From NCBI GenBank assembly GCA_028023455.1, contig JAQFVV010006200.1:753238-817237 (forward strand): 64,000 nt of DNA, written 5' to 3'. Origin of the DNA: Epiperipatus broadwayi (lineage: Eukaryota > Onychophora > Udeonychophora > Euonychophora > Peripatidae). Within the stretch, counting starts at the first letter, position 1; each line of letters opens with the position of its first letter. The notes below the pieces were generated by a model. The model searched no databases and was not told the origin of the DNA. It saw nothing but the letters and a program-made list of their open reading frames with translations. This document shows positions 36,801-49,697 of the stretch, one piece after another. The position numbers and the translations under genes were made by a program.

Positions 36801-39050
36801 AAGTAAACGATAAAGAAATTGAACTGTATGCATTCTGGATATAAAAGATGAATATTTTCATATGCAAAGAGAGCTTTAGTTATATTGTTGCAATTTATAC
36901 AAGTTAAGCTTTTGCATATTAACAAATTTTAAAAATAACAAAAAAAAAAAAAGATATTAAAATCGGATGAGAACGAAATATGAATATATCTTTTTAATAT
37001 TTCACCAAATTTTTTAAAAAAACTGCAAGTCATACCAGACTCAAAAATTGCATTAAATGTATTATTTTATATAATTTTATTATAATTATTATTTATGAAT
37101 ATGTAATTAAAGCTACAAATTATTTAATACTTTTGTAATTATTTTATTGAGGAAAAAAACTACATATAATTTACACTAATTAATAATATAATTATCTTCA
37201 CTCTAAACTAGAGGTATCTATTATACACCTGAATAATTAATACACATCATATGATATATTGCTATAAAATACCCCTCTCCAGACACGTTTTTGATGTTTA
37301 TCTTTATAAGTAAAGACAATGTGCCCTCTGAATGTTCAAGCTTATGATAAGTGCCTCTGGAGTACAGTGAAAATAATTACTCTTGGACGCATAGGGATAA
37401 GCAGTTGAGAACATCATGAAATATTGTTATTGGTATTAATAATATTAAAAGTTATTTATAGTTACATAAAACATGAAGCATGGGAGGATGTGTGCCACTA
37501 TTAGAAGAAATATTGAAAAACTGTGCTAGACAATTGTGAGATAATCTGGGCCAAAAATAAGTTAAATATAAAACTGGTACTGATAAAAAGATAAAATGAT
37601 AGAACATATGTCTATCAATGCAATAATGATTAGCCACCATGAAAGGAAACTCTTTTAATATCATAATAATGCAAGTATATACTACTACATTAGATAGTAT
37701 AGATGACAAGAAATAATAATTTTACAAGGATGTGAAACTAGTTTTTGATGATATATTTCACTATAAACTCATCAATACCCCTTTAACATAATAAACATAT
37801 TGTAATTATTGGAGGCTGTTGGAATAATAAGAATGGAAGTGTGAGATATAATCTTGGAGGGAAAAAAGGAATAAAAATCTTTTAGATTTTGCTTTTAAAT
37901 ATAATGACTTACAATACATGATTCTAGAAGAAGATTAGCAAAAAAATTTATATGGGTGTGCAAATTATGGGTACATAAAATCAACATAATTAATAGTAGT
38001 ACAACAGTTCTAAATTTTATATAAGAATTAAAGAAATTAAATAAACTCATTTTAAAAAGAAGATCTAACCAAGAGAGAGGATGTAAAAATAACAGAAAGA
38101 ATATTAACTTTTATGAAGAATACAAAATGCCACCATAAAAATAACCAAGATTTAAAAATCAAATATCTCATATGATATTGAAGAAACAGAAAATATTGAA
38201 TCACATAAGCATAAAATGAAATTTACATAGTAAAAGTGAATGCTGAAAGTCAAAAGAGACACTTCAGAAATTTCAGAAACACAATATCCAAAAGCATGAC
38301 AAGCAGTTAAGAAGAATAAAATAAAATGGTTAAAAATGTAATGTAATAAAAAAAATATAAAAGATGATAAAAATATCTTAACAGAATTGACAGACAAAGC
38401 TCAAGACAGCAAAAAATGATAATGAAACAATTCTTACAAAGAAATGAAAATGGAGGTTTCAATTGAATAGAAACAGATTTCAATAAAAAAAAGTCACCAT
38501 TTCTTCAACATCTTACAATGATAAAGATGATGCATTACGAGAAGGACTTCCAAAAGCAATGATAGGAAAAAAATCATGTAAATTATAGCATACTTTGAGA
38601 AATAATCAAGTATGATTAAGATGATGTTTTTGAAAAAATTTTGGCTGATATTCTATGCAAAAAAAAGTATCTAAAAAGAAAACACAATCACTGTTAATCA
38701 GGTGATAAAAAGAAAAACAAAATAAAATGTAAAAAATACTTGTTTTGGTTTTTGCTTTCAGTTTTTTCAAAAATAAATGCTAAAATTGTGTGTGATGAAA
38801 AACTCAATTTTTGATGAGCATTCTAGGAAATCTTTGTAAAAAATCCTGAAAAGATAACATGAAAATTGTAGCATATAAAACATCTAGATCATATGAATTT
38901 ACTCAACTCTGGTTAATAAAAGTGAAATGGGTAACTAACTCATTATAAAAATTTTAAATAACAAGCATGAATATTGTACATAAATGATGTAAATCCGTGG
39001 TTTTATTTACATACAATGCAACCCAAGCATAGATTTGAAAATGATATATG
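33881..39050. other. Gene-free region; microsatellite and weak repeats
   Basis: Contents include a (CA)n run at 34884-34910 followed by ten A. The stretch 34975-35115 is homologous to 60260-60430 (shared gagattatcacatca, ataatctttaaa, attaatatat). Fragments of the palindromic family lie at about 35975-36012 (ccagaaactggtctgggaat) and 36150-36225 (gaaatggtgatcatgtgatg). From about 37340 to 38960 the plus strand is purine-rich and heavily stop-interrupted. It could be an old coding relic, but I cannot assign it. Confidence 0.5.
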
Positions 39051-39142
39051 TATCATTAAAAGCCAGTCAACACTTAGACAATCCCAATATCATTAACAAT
39101 CAATAATTTCAAATTGTTGTCAAGGCAACCTCCTTTTAACGA
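39051..39142 (-). repeat. Dispersed repeat, inverted copy of 13460-13582
   Basis: The reverse complement matches 13495-13582: ggaggttg, caacaattt/aaattgttg and gcttttaatga are all shared. The palindromic 26-bp part of the other copy is missing here. An (AT)n tract follows at about 39173-39192. Confidence 0.6.
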
Positions 39143-39639
39143 ACCCATTTAGCCTTGAGCGTCATTACACTTATATATATATATATATATAATTGTGAAA
39201 TTCATAAAATTTTGTTAGCTTATTGAGATGTAGTAGGTCTCATCATCTGATATTATATTAGTTCCATCCAGATTTAAATTCATAATTATGAATGTGATAT
39301 TTAGTTGTATTAACTAAACCATGAAACTATTTTGTGACATTTTTGTTATTATATCTAATAAATAAATGGTTGCACAAAAGAATTTATTTAAGTCTTCTTT
39401 GAGTCCTTAAAAGAAATGAGAAAAGTAAATTCTGATTGCAGGTTTAATGAATATGAATGGACTATTTACCAACACACCTCTGACTGGTGTGGTGTTTTTT
39501 TTACCTCTAAGTTAAACTCAAAAATTACCATTTTTTTTCTCAATGGTCTGATAGCTCTTAATTGAAATATCAATTGAACTTTTTTTGAACTCCTAATGAA
39601 TATGTGAGTGAATAATATTTTTTAAAATAGATATTTATA

Positions 39640-42360
39640 ATAATGACAGACAACAGTAAATAACAGCCTTATTTCCCAGTAAGTTGCAAAATTGCAAACC
39701 AAGCAACAGTTGGTGGTGGAAGATTGAGGATGCTAATAATATTATGATTGTAGACACAGGATGATATCTAATAATTACTTTTATTTAGTATCTTACAACT
39801 GCAGATCACTTTCAAGTGATAGAAAATTGCACAAATTCAAATAATTGTCTAACATTACATGAGACATTGTTGAACTTTATATCAGAAAAAAAAGGCAGTT
39901 GATTTAAAAAGTAGACATATTGAAAACACATGCAGAATGCGATTCATTATAAAAAAAAGGGGGGGAGAATAGAATTGTGAAGATTGACAGTGCATTAGAT
40001 ACAATTACAAAATTAGTTATTCAAATTAAATAAAGATATTAAATGCAGATACTTCAGATTTATGCCTCAATAAGTTCTCATTGTGATAAGATTAGATAAC
40101 ATTTTAATATTGTCATGGGAGACTTTAGTACTAGAACAGGAAAAATGGTTGAAATTTGAAAGGACTGTGGATAAATATAGTTATGATAACACAAATAAGA
40201 AAGGAAACAAAAGTGTGGGGTTCACATAATAGGAAAAACTGTACACTATGAATCTTTCAAAAAAAAAAAAAAAGCTAAACAAAAATGATAATCGAAGCAA
40301 CCAAATACAAATAAAAATAAATTTGAATTATATCTTAATTAATATGTATTTTAAAATTGTAATGTTCTTAATAGATTCAATATAGAAAAAGTCAATTAGT
40401 GGGTATAAAATATATGCTAGTGCAAAAATTAAGATTAATATCAACAGTTGATATTTCTGACTTTTAGAAATATTCCAATGAATTTAAGAACTTGAAATTG
40501 TTTAAAAATATTAACAAACTTTGAAGATAGTTCAGACTTGAATGAAACCAATAAGAAAATAACTGATACTCTATTTTAAAAAAGCAACAATAAAGATAGC
40601 TGATACAAACATCAGAAAATTTACCGGTTAATTTTCTAATGAAACATGACAATGTATGAAAAGTAGAGAAAATATGAACATATTTAAAAATGATCCATTA
40701 AAAAAAATTGAGTATTTAGAATATTGTAAAATGGTATGAAAAAGAATTAATAATGATATGAGAAAATATAATTGTAAAATGGCAAAAAAAAAAACCAAAG
40801 CCATAGAAGAGAATAAATAATTCAAAAGTGTAAATCAATATCTTGATATTGGAAAGTTATTTCAGAAATAAGAAGAAAAGACAAAACTATTACTAAAAAG
40901 AGAGATATCATCATAAAATATGGTGAAGAATTTTATGAAGAATTATATAATAATAAGACATAAGATAATAAAATAACACTGTAATTACTATATTTTCTCA
41001 ACCACCAATAAATTTAAATGTAAAAGTGAGACATGAGGTTAAATCTATGAAGAGAAAAGCTATAGAAAGTAATAAAATTATTATTTATTTTTTAAAAGAA
41101 GCAGATGAAAAAATAGAAAAATTGTTGGCAATACTAACAAATATCTAAATGATAAAGATGTACCAGATGAATTGAAGAATACAATTTAAAAAGTTGATAA
41201 AGAAAATGTCAGAAACATGGACCTATTAATCTTCTACCATTTTTATACAAAACCTTTATCAAGATAATTTCAACTCATTGCCAATGAAATTAGAATTCAA
41301 CCAAAAGAACAAATTGATTTTAAAAATAGTTTTAATTCAGCAAATCATATCCAAAAATTAAGAAAAGTTATAGAAAGAATGAATGAGTGTGAATTATTAA
41401 TATGCTTTGGATTTGAAGATTATGAAAAGGCATTTGATTCTGTAAATATTTCTATGGTGATTACTTTGGATTATCAAGATATAGATTCAAGATGATTAGA
41501 TTACATGGTGATTTTAATAAGATTAACATTGAGAAGGATCTATGATAAGGTGATTTCATCTTTCCAAAAATTTTTATAGCAGTATAATAAGAAGTATTAT
41601 GTGGATTAAAATAAAAAGCTAACCAGTAGAAGTAAATCATGATAGTTTTTGTAGATAGTGTCATTGTTTTTGCAAAAATGATTTACAGTTTTAGAAAATA
41701 TTGCAAGAATAATCTGATGAAACTAGATATCAATGGATTTTCTCAGAAGAATTGATAATCATAAATTTTAAAAGTTAACAACTTTGATTAGATTATTAAT
41801 ACAGATGAAAACAATATAAAATTAATATGAAATAATCATAGAATTAAACTTGGATGGAATACTTTTGGCAGAAATAACTTACATATTTGAAAAGGAAGGG
41901 TTTATTTTTTTTTTGATAGATATGTTTTGCTTGTCATTATTCATGGATCTAAAACTTGTACACTTAATAAAAAAACAATACTGACACTTTAGACCATTCA
42001 AAAGAGTAAAAAGAAATGTATGTTAAGAGTAAGAAAAAGAGATTGAAAACAAAATATAATAAGTCATCAATAAGATCATTGAAAAAATTAAAAGATTGAA
42101 ATGTATGCTAGACGTATTGCTAGAAAAGATAATAATACATAGACAGTTGACATTTTAAACTGGATGCAAGAGATTGTAAAAGATATAGAAAAAGACCATA
42201 TGTGAAATGATTTTTGAAATAGAAACATTTTCTGATGTGATATGGGAAGAAAAGCTATGAATTGGAGAAAATGGATTGAAGCTGCTTTTTTCTGCAGTTT
42301 CAAATAACATTTTGTTGCTAATATAATTGTGAACAATTGTCTCTGCCATCCTATATTACT
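39640..42360 (+). pseudogene. Decayed LINE (endonuclease-reverse transcriptase relic)
   Basis: No long ORF survives, but conserved LINE landmarks occur in order on the plus strand with many stops and shifts. An endonuclease-like MQILQIYAS (about 40044) is followed by IVMGDFSTRTG (about 40110). An RT motif A-like GFEDYEKAFDSV lies near 41410. Motif C near 41648 reads FVDSVIVFAKM, so the catalytic Asp pair has lost its second Asp. Further on come HGSKTCTLNKK (about 41945), KKKCMLRVRKRD (about 42010) and a C-terminal GRKAMNWRKWIEAA (about 42245). The order matches RTE-like endonuclease-reverse transcriptases. The ends are estimates. The element is dead. Confidence 0.7.
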
Positions 42361-43652
42361 GAAGCTACATATAAATATTAGTGAGATGTTAAGAAAACTA
42401 GAAAAATATAATAAGCCAAAATAAAAAGGATATAGATTTTTTTATGAAAGATTATCAGAGAAGGCAAGAGAAAATTCAGTATAGATTTTACTACGAGAGA
42501 TATAATCAACAGGTATAAAAAATAACATCTAGCTATATCACCTAAAATTTATCATACGTACATGAATAAACTCATGAGCTTTTATACACACACACACACA
42601 CTGTATACGATAAAAATTAATATAAAGTTTGACAGTTCACTTTCTTCATTGAAATAGTGAAATTTTAGCCTTTACATATATAGATATATTTGTATACAAA
42701 CAATTCATATAAAGTGTATTTATAAATTTTTCTAAAGTTTCTGCATCTAAATGATATATGAGTAATTTTGATTTCTAAATATGAAACTTTTTTTTTTCTA
42801 AAGATTTTTCCATTAGCTGTCATATTAGCCAAAGGAAGTACCGATGGTCTGCCTCGGGAAGACCGCGTTACAATTACATTGGGAAATGGCATATGACATT
42901 TAGCAAGAGTTTAGATTTTATTCTAAACTTTATTATAGAAATGCATCAAAAAGAAATAAAAAGACATCTATTTTATTAATAAAATTTTTCAATCAAATAA
43001 ATTTGTTATCGCAAAGAGACAACGATTATTCTTTCAGAAAAGTATAAAGTAACATAATAATAAAAATATGCACATACATATTTATTGTACTTAACAATTT
43101 CATTTGAAAAAAAAAAAACTTTAATCATTCTTTCGTGGCAATTTTTTTATCAATAGTTAGCGGTTCTTTTATGTTTTTTATATTTTTTCTTACATCTTTC
43201 GCTTATACATGATATCGTTTTCTGCTCTGGAATTCCGGAGGGGGGGGGTATTAATTATTTATATCTTTCTTACATCTCTCATTATTTTTTCATTATTATT
43301 ATTATTTTTAGTCATGCATGTATAATCCAGAAATAACTTCTTAAAATGAGATGAGTTATCTTTTACTATACAGTATCTGTAAATTTAATATATCCTTTTA
43401 ATATGTCAGCTTATTAACGGATAACATTCATTCTCTGCTTTAGTTACTGCTCATTTTTGTTGTTGTTGTTGTTGTTTTTTTAATGTGTCAAAGCATTTTT
43501 ATTGTTTTTTTACAATTTCTAAACTGCTTTCTTTGCTATTTATGTAATAAAATATTCAATTTCTTTGCTTTATATTCTTCTTCTAGTGTCATTTGCTTTC
43601 CTTTATCTATTTTACATCTTATTCATTCATCTAACTCTTTCAATATATATAC
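42361..43652. other. Gene-free region
   Basis: Mostly AT-rich with a (CA)n run at about 42589-42600 and a (GTT)n tract at 43456-43478. A GC-richer patch at 42830-42892 could be read on the minus strand as a short Arg/Ser/Pro-rich peptide. Without splice or homology evidence I do not call it. A run of nine G lies near 43240. Confidence 0.5.
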
Positions 43653-44532
43653 CAGTGTTTTCCCAAAAATAAGACTGGGTTTTATATTAATTTTTGCTCC
43701 AAAAGACACCATATGATTTATTTTCAAGGATGTCTTATTTTTTCATGTATAAAAATATACATTTATTCAAGTACAGAAAACTGTTATATTCTTATTCCAG
43801 GGTCCCCATAATTCTTTTTTGTACTCATCAGAATAGCTCGTTCTTTTTGCACTCATCTTATCTGGCAATCAGACTATTATTCTGTTTAAATTTACAATTG
43901 ATTCAATTGTTAATTAAAAACTTACAAGATAGGAGTGGTAACAAAAATGATTACAGCTAAGAATGGTTTGTCCACACAAAAGCAACAAAACAAATGCAAA
44001 CTCAATAATTCATAAAATGTTTCTGTATTTTACATGTGCACATTAAGTATATTCATTACAGTATATAGCATATTGAATTAAGAAAATTTATATATAACAC
44101 TACCATGTCTATTTATTAAAAAGAGTGCCCATTGCAAACACTTTACAAATTACTTTTAACAGTATTACTTGAGTATTCTTTTTAAAAAAACTTTTGTTTA
44201 GGAGAAAAATTAATAATTTTAACTTAAGTTAAACTTTGATTGTTAAAATAACTTTTGTTATTTTAATAAAGATTTTTAGGAGGGGAAAAATGTTTAAGAA
44301 ATCAAACTAGTTTTTTTTTTATCTTGAATATTTAAAATTTCCCATAATGAAACTCTAAAACTAAATCAAACATTCTAAATCTAAAAATACACAAATAAAA
44401 TTATAAATTGTCTGATATATTAACTTGTTGTAGATAAATTGTTTCTCTTTACAGGTAGAATTATGTCTGTCAAAAATGGTGATGGGTAAATACAAAAGAA
44501 CTAAATAATATATATTACCATTTACTTAAAAG

Positions 44533-46164
44533 CAGTGTTTCCCAACCTCTGGTACGCGTACCAATGGTGGTACGCGAGTTGCTGGTTGGTGGTGCACGAA
44601 AAATAAACAATAATGGCGGACATAAAAAAAAAAAATTAAATCATAAAAATATAGAAACGTTTTTTCCTATAATTCATAAAAATTATTTTAATTAATAATA
44701 TTATACAGTAAAGTTGATAATATGTACAGTCGATAACGATCTTTAATGTTAATGATAAAATTGAAAGTATGATTAAGAAATTAGATTTTTGGAAACAGTA
44801 ATATATATAAGTATCGAAAACAATCAACTGGAAGTATTCGAAACTCTATATATTTTTTTGTTTGAAAATAAGATTAGTCTGTCTCAAGATATACAAGAAA
44901 ATATAATAGCACATTTAACAGGATTAAAATTGTCTTTCATGGAATATTTTCCAAAACCTGAAAACACAAATGATAATTGGATTTCAAACCCCTTCTACGC
45001 AGAAAATTTAGAAAAAGCTACAACATTATCAATAAAGGATAAAGCAAATTTAATAGAATTATCATGTGATAGAACTTTACAAGTAGAATTCAAACGACAC
45101 AATCTAATTAATTTTTGGTTAAACATTAAAGAATATGAACAACTTTCTGAGAAAGCTCTTAAATTATTATTATCGTTTACTAGTACGGAATTAGTAGAAA
45201 GAGTTTTTTCTTCATATATTTTTTTAAAAAATAAGTATCGAAACAGATTGAACGCAGCTGTAGACTTAAGGGTATACCTCGCATCTTTTGAACCAAATTT
45301 CAAAAAATTATGTTGTTCGAAACAAGCACAAAGATCTCATTAAATTTATTTTATAAAAATATTTGATTATGATAAGAAAATATACTAATTGGTTTTTTAT
45401 AATTTTGTGTTTTTATTAAAACCATTTATTAGTAAACGAAATATGACAAAATAGTAGATAAATAATGAATCGGATCAAGGCAAATCAATCTAAATTATTT
45501 AATTTGAAAGAATGTATCAGAAAAGGATCATACCCAGAAATTAGACTCTCATTAATTCTTGATCATCTATTGTGGATTATTAGATGTAAGCTAGTATTTA
45601 ATCATCAAAATTTTAATCCTATTAACTTCATTCTGAACAATATAAAGAAAACAAAAACAAGAGATAACCTGATAACCCCTGAGGTTATTTTTACCATGAC
45701 TTGGGACATGCTGGATTTATCCTCTCCATGGCCCAACCAATAGCAAGATGCTCCAAAAAAGAGAAAACAGACTCAAATTAGGAAAAAACAAATGAAGGAA
45801 TGAGAAAACACTTTGAACAAAATATGTACCAAATAGCCTTTAATGTAATAATGTAATCTTTAATAAATTATTTTGGAAAAAATATGAAACTTTGAACAAA
45901 TACATACATATAAATATGTTACAGTGAGTTTATAATTTCAGTGAGTTTATAATCTGGTGTGACGTTTAGGTGTGTTTTAATGTAACTTGTCTCATTATGA
46001 GATGTGAATACATACATGATCACCCTATAATATTTATAATGCAAATAAAATAACACACTCGCAATAACAAATTTCACGAAATATAATCATTTTTATGAAG
46101 TGGTACAATTTAGCGTGATGTACTACCAAGTGGTACGCGAGCCAAAAGAGGTTGGGAAACGCTG
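44533..46164 (+). mobile_element. hAT transposon remnant (Charlie/Buster-like)
   Basis: The TIRs are cagtgtttcccaacctctgg (left) and the inverse of cagcgtttcccaacctcttt (right). Each is followed by GGTACGCG-type subterminal repeats (ggtacgcgtacc on the left, ggtacgcgagcc on the right). Flanks cttaaaag (44525-44532) and cttaaagc (46168-46175) suggest a decayed 8-bp duplication, although they are offset by three bases at the right. Only the C-terminal part of a transposase remains (44789-45343), so the copy is internally deleted. Confidence 0.8.
44789..45343 (+). pseudogene. hAT transposase C-terminal fragment (ZBED5/SCAND3-like)
   Basis: These 184 codons end in the classic hAT dimerisation region: FWLNIKEYEQLSEKALKLLL (109-128) followed by ERVFSSYIFLKNKYRNRLN. 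The usual Cys-Glu-Arg of the family is Val-Glu-Arg here. The tail LRVYLASFEPNFKKLC is typical of transposase-derived ZBED5/SCAND3-type proteins. The catalytic core and the BED zinc finger are absent, and the first Met is fortuitous. Downstream sequence to 46164 has another small frame (45465-45743) without recognisable features. Confidence 0.8.
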
Positions 46165-46384
46165 AGTCTTAAAGCATTAATGACAATAATATTGTTTATT
46201 TATACATTCATTACTTAATAATTTAATACACCCATTGTGTGTTTCAATGGGCAAACAAAAGTCATCCATCTGGCTGATGATGTTAACTAGGACTTATATT
46301 TGGGATAAGACATATTATAAGCATCCTGAAAAATCATGCTAGGGCTTATTTTCTGGTTAGGTTTTATTTTCAGGGAAATACACA

Positions 46385-47547
46385 CACATATACATTTCTA
46401 TCCTATTTTATTAAGTGTCTGTCAACTTAATGAATTTGTCTTTTATTATTCTCTGAATTCATAATACAGTTTTTTAAAATTTACCCAGATTAATTTCATC
46501 ATTTATTTGACTTTATCATTTAGACTTTTTTTTTAATTTAACAAATATAAATTTTTCTTTTCTAATTTTTCTTTCTTTAAAATATATCTTTACTTCAGAT
46601 CCATTATATAATGGTAATCTGATTATAAATGGCCAAGATGAATAAATGCACTCTTAATAATGTTGCCAAATTTATTACAATTAAAATTTAATTCAAATGA
46701 AATTTATTCCTACTACCTAAAGCCTTCCATGTGTAAATAATATTTTAATCACTTTTAAAATATGTATATTAACACTATACTAATTTTTTTATAATTTTTG
46801 GCATTTCATATGTCTTAAACATAATACAAAAAAAATTATATAATTTTGATCTCCTTTTCTCTAATTATTGCAATATTTTGATTCCCATTATAGTCATATG
46901 ACTATTTTTGCAATTTCAACACATTTTGTATCTTTATCAGCATTATTATGAATCACTGAATAATCAACAAATGTCACAAAGCACATGAATATGCATAGTA
47001 TTCAACATAGAATTTTCCTGCTGGAGGAAATAATATAATTACATTAAATCAACTGATGTGAATCAATAACTAAAATATAAAATTGCAGTCATTTATCACT
47101 GATAATGACAAAAGAATGGGTGCTTTATATTTCAATGCAGTAATGTAATTTTATTATTTAATCTAACATCAATTAGTGGTAAACTGAAAACTGGCATGTA
47201 TTAAAAAATGTAACTATAAGTCTAAATATAACTGATTTGTCTATAATAAAGTGGTAATAATTGCAGTAGGACATTGCCAATTATTACAGAAAGACTGGTA
47301 AATTCATACAACTAGCATATCAAGTTCATAGTGGTATTCATGAAATATTAGTAGAACTATAATTATGGTACAGATCATTCAATGAGTAATAAACAGTGAT
47401 ATCTTTGTTCTAACTCAGACAGTAAAAAAAGTTTTCAGCTCTTATCTCAGTTGGGAACAACTTTCCCTCTTTCTCAAAAAATAAATGTGCTACATAGTGA
47501 GAGAAACAGCATTATGTATTGTTCAGTAAAAAAACATCAAGGTAAAC
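46385..47547. other. Gene-free AT-rich DNA
   Basis: No recognised gene or repeat. Confidence 0.55.
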
Positions 47548-48025
47548 CACTATGGAGAGTTTTGCTTTGTTTTGAATTGTTTAATAACAATTATGTGCTA
47601 GTATGAGATAGTGATCATGTGATGTTTAGTGGTCTAACACCAATCCTACCTAATAGAATAGTGGTGGCTATGATTGTTAAAGAGCCAAAGACACCATAAT
47701 GTATGGGTGCTGAATTGAGTTCAAACCCATATGACTATATAAGCTATTGAGCTTGGATTGAAAATATTAATTGTGTTTTCAATTTCATTTTCATAGTTTT
47801 GTAATTAAATAGAGTTAAAAGGTGGGTGCTGGAGGGTGCAGTGCTCTCAGATCCAAAAGGCCACAAGCCAGAAACTAGTCTGGGGATATTGGATGAGTAG
47901 GCGCTAGACAGGGATTTTATGCACAAGCCTTCTGGCATCCATTGATTGCTCTTGTTAGCACAAGATGGCACTACTATATGGAGAGTTTTGCTTTGTTTTG
48001 AATTGTTTAAACATCAAGGTAGTAA
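47548..48025. repeat. Palindromic-family copy 3 with tRNA-like insert
   Basis: Two pieces of the 10606-type family (47548-47632 and 47826-48025) repeat the string tttgctttgttttgaattgt in direct orientation at about 47571 and 47984. They flank unrelated sequence. In that sequence, 47664-47728 has an A-box-like tggctatgattgttaaagag and a B-box-like gagttcaaaccc on the plus strand. This suggests a tRNA-derived SINE head between them. The right piece contains gccagaaactagtctgggga and gcgctagacagggattttat, as in the other copies. Confidence 0.6.
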
Positions 48026-49035
48026 CAATTCTGGAGTCTATACTTAATGATGACATTAGTATAAGACAAAATCAGCAGTTATTTATGTGGTGTACTCTTG
48101 CTGTACCCAGGCATTTTTATGCCTTCAGTTGCAACCACCATTTTTTTCTTGCATACATTAGAATATAAAAGCTCTATAATAACAAACCAAACTAGAATAT
48201 TCTGTTAGAAGCTTTCTTTCTGTGCAATAAAACACAGGAAAAATTATATTAGAATCACATACTGTTATTTTTCAATAGTTTCTATTTGAAATTCCTACAT
48301 AATTTTTTATATTCAGATTAATATTTGAAATGAAAAAAAAATCTATTACTATTTTTTCAAATATATCACAGAATCATTTCAATATTGATCATATTCAGTG
48401 CATAAGAGTACTTAGCACTCTTTGCTATATCATAAGCTTAACCCGCACAACTTGCATCACACAAGATACTGACTGTGATAATAATTCTATATCTTATCCA
48501 TATAACTAAATATCACCTTATAGATAAAATGTTATTAGTATAATGATTATAAAAAATAAAATTTATTTTTTCTTAAACTTTGTGCTGAAAACGTCTTTAT
48601 AAAATATTATTGATAACAAGAAAAATGAATACATCAATACTTAAAATTTGACTTACAATACATTCTGACAAAGCTGAAATTATATTGTTTTACTCAAATT
48701 ATGAAAAATTCTTTATAAAATGTATATTATTTAAGAAGTTTGATGTTAAAACTAAAAAAGGACAATTAGAAATGAGATGAAAAAAGTCCAGCATCACAAT
48801 AATTAATATCTAATTAAAATGCATAAACAAACAATCAGACAATATTTCATTATGGAAAATGTCACTCATATGATCAGCAGGAATGGCTATTGACTACCTA
48901 TTTCCATCATCATCATAATAATAACAATTTATTTAATTTTTATTTTTATTAAACTAACTAACTAACTAACTATATATATAATAAAATAATTCCAAACAAG
49001 CATTTCATAATAATTAGAAAAAAATATATATATAT
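48026..49035. other. Gene-free AT-rich DNA
   Basis: No gene recognised. An (ACTA)n run lies at 48952-48972 and (TA)n at 48972-48980 and 49024-49034. Confidence 0.55.
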
Positions 49036-49697
49036 GCAAAAAGACTGCAAATTGGAATCCATGATGACATGGTGCAGCAGGTGAAGGGATTTAGATATTT
49101 GGGTTGTTGGTTGAGTGAGGATGGAAGAAGTGAAGATGAAGTTAAAAGAAGAATAGCATTGGCAAAGGTGACATTTGTAAAAAGAAAGAAGATATTCTGT
49201 GGATCTATGGAAAGAGAATTAAGGAAAAGATTAATTAAATGTTATGTGTGGAGTGTATTAATGTATGGTTGTGAGACATGGACATTGAGTAATAGAATTA
49301 AGAAACAACTGGAAACTTTTGAGATGTGGACATGGAGAAAAATGGAAAAAATCAGTTGGGTGAATAAAATAACAAATGAAGAAGTTTTGAAAAGAGTTAA
49401 TGAGGAAAGAAGATTGATTGAAAGTATCAAAGAGAGAAAGAGAAACTGGATTGGACATATACTAAGAAAAGATTATAGTTTAATGAAAGATGTTTTGGAA
49501 GGAATGGTGAGTGGAAATAAAAAGAAAGGACGGAAGAGATTGACATTATTGGATGATATACGAGATGGAAGGAGTTATGTGGAATTGAGGAAGTGGGCAA
49601 GGAAGAGAATGGAATGGAAGAATGGATGAACTGATGTAGTGACTACTCTCTGGACCTGTCTATTGGACAGACTACTATTGATGATATATATACATTA
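49036..49697 (+). mobile_element. 5'-truncated LINE 3' end (RTE-like)
   Basis: Only the last part of ORF2 and a short 3' UTR are present, starting abruptly after an (AT)n tract. This is the standard outcome of incomplete target-primed reverse transcription. The 3' UTR (ggacctgtctattggacaga, then gatgatatatatac) is about 65 bases long. Confidence 0.75.
49069..49629 (+). CDS. LINE reverse transcriptase C-terminal fragment
   Basis: The 186 codons match the region downstream of the RT catalytic centre in RTE-like endonuclease-reverse transcriptases. FRYLGCWLSEDGRSEDEVKR (8-27) precedes YVWSVLMYGCETWTL (59-73), FEMWTWRKM (84-92), ITNEEVLKRVNEERRL, RNWIGHILRKD (125-135) and a basic C-terminus with LDDIRDGRSYVELRKWA. 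The open frame extends about 11 codons upstream of the first Met to 49036 (LQIGIHDD), so the Met is not the real start. The endonuclease and RT catalytic motifs are absent. The frame is intact, so the insertion is fairly recent compared with the relic at 39640-42360. Confidence 0.85.
   Translation: MVQQVKGFRYLGCWLSEDGRSEDEVKRRIALAKVTFVKRKKIFCGSMERELRKRLIKCYVWSVLMYGCETWTLSNRIKKQLETFEMWTWRKMEKISWVNKITNEEVLKRVNEERRLIESIKERKRNWIGHILRKDYSLMKDVLEGMVSGNKKKGRKRLTLLDDIRDGRSYVELRKWARKRMEWKNG

Larger units (their letters stand above)
43653..46384. mobile_element. Decayed TIR transposon (hAT-like ends) hosting a second hAT
   Basis: The left end reads cagtgttttcccaaaaataa followed by gactgggttttatattaatt. 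The right end, inverted, reads tgtgtatttccctgaaaata, then aaacctaacc and ataagccctagcatga. AATAAG-type subterminal repeats at both ends and the CAG-like start fit a non-autonomous hAT-type element. No transposase is recognisable in its own remaining sequence. It is interrupted by the element at 44533-46164. The target duplication is not clear in the AC/AT-rich flanks. Confidence 0.55.

Noticed and set aside
37340-38960. Possible additional LINE relic
   Set aside because: Purine-rich plus strand and scattered suggestive peptides, but no ordered set of motifs that I can defend.
45465-45743. 92-codon ORF in the second hAT remnant
   Set aside because: Lies downstream of the transposase end, no recognisable feature, AT-rich composition.
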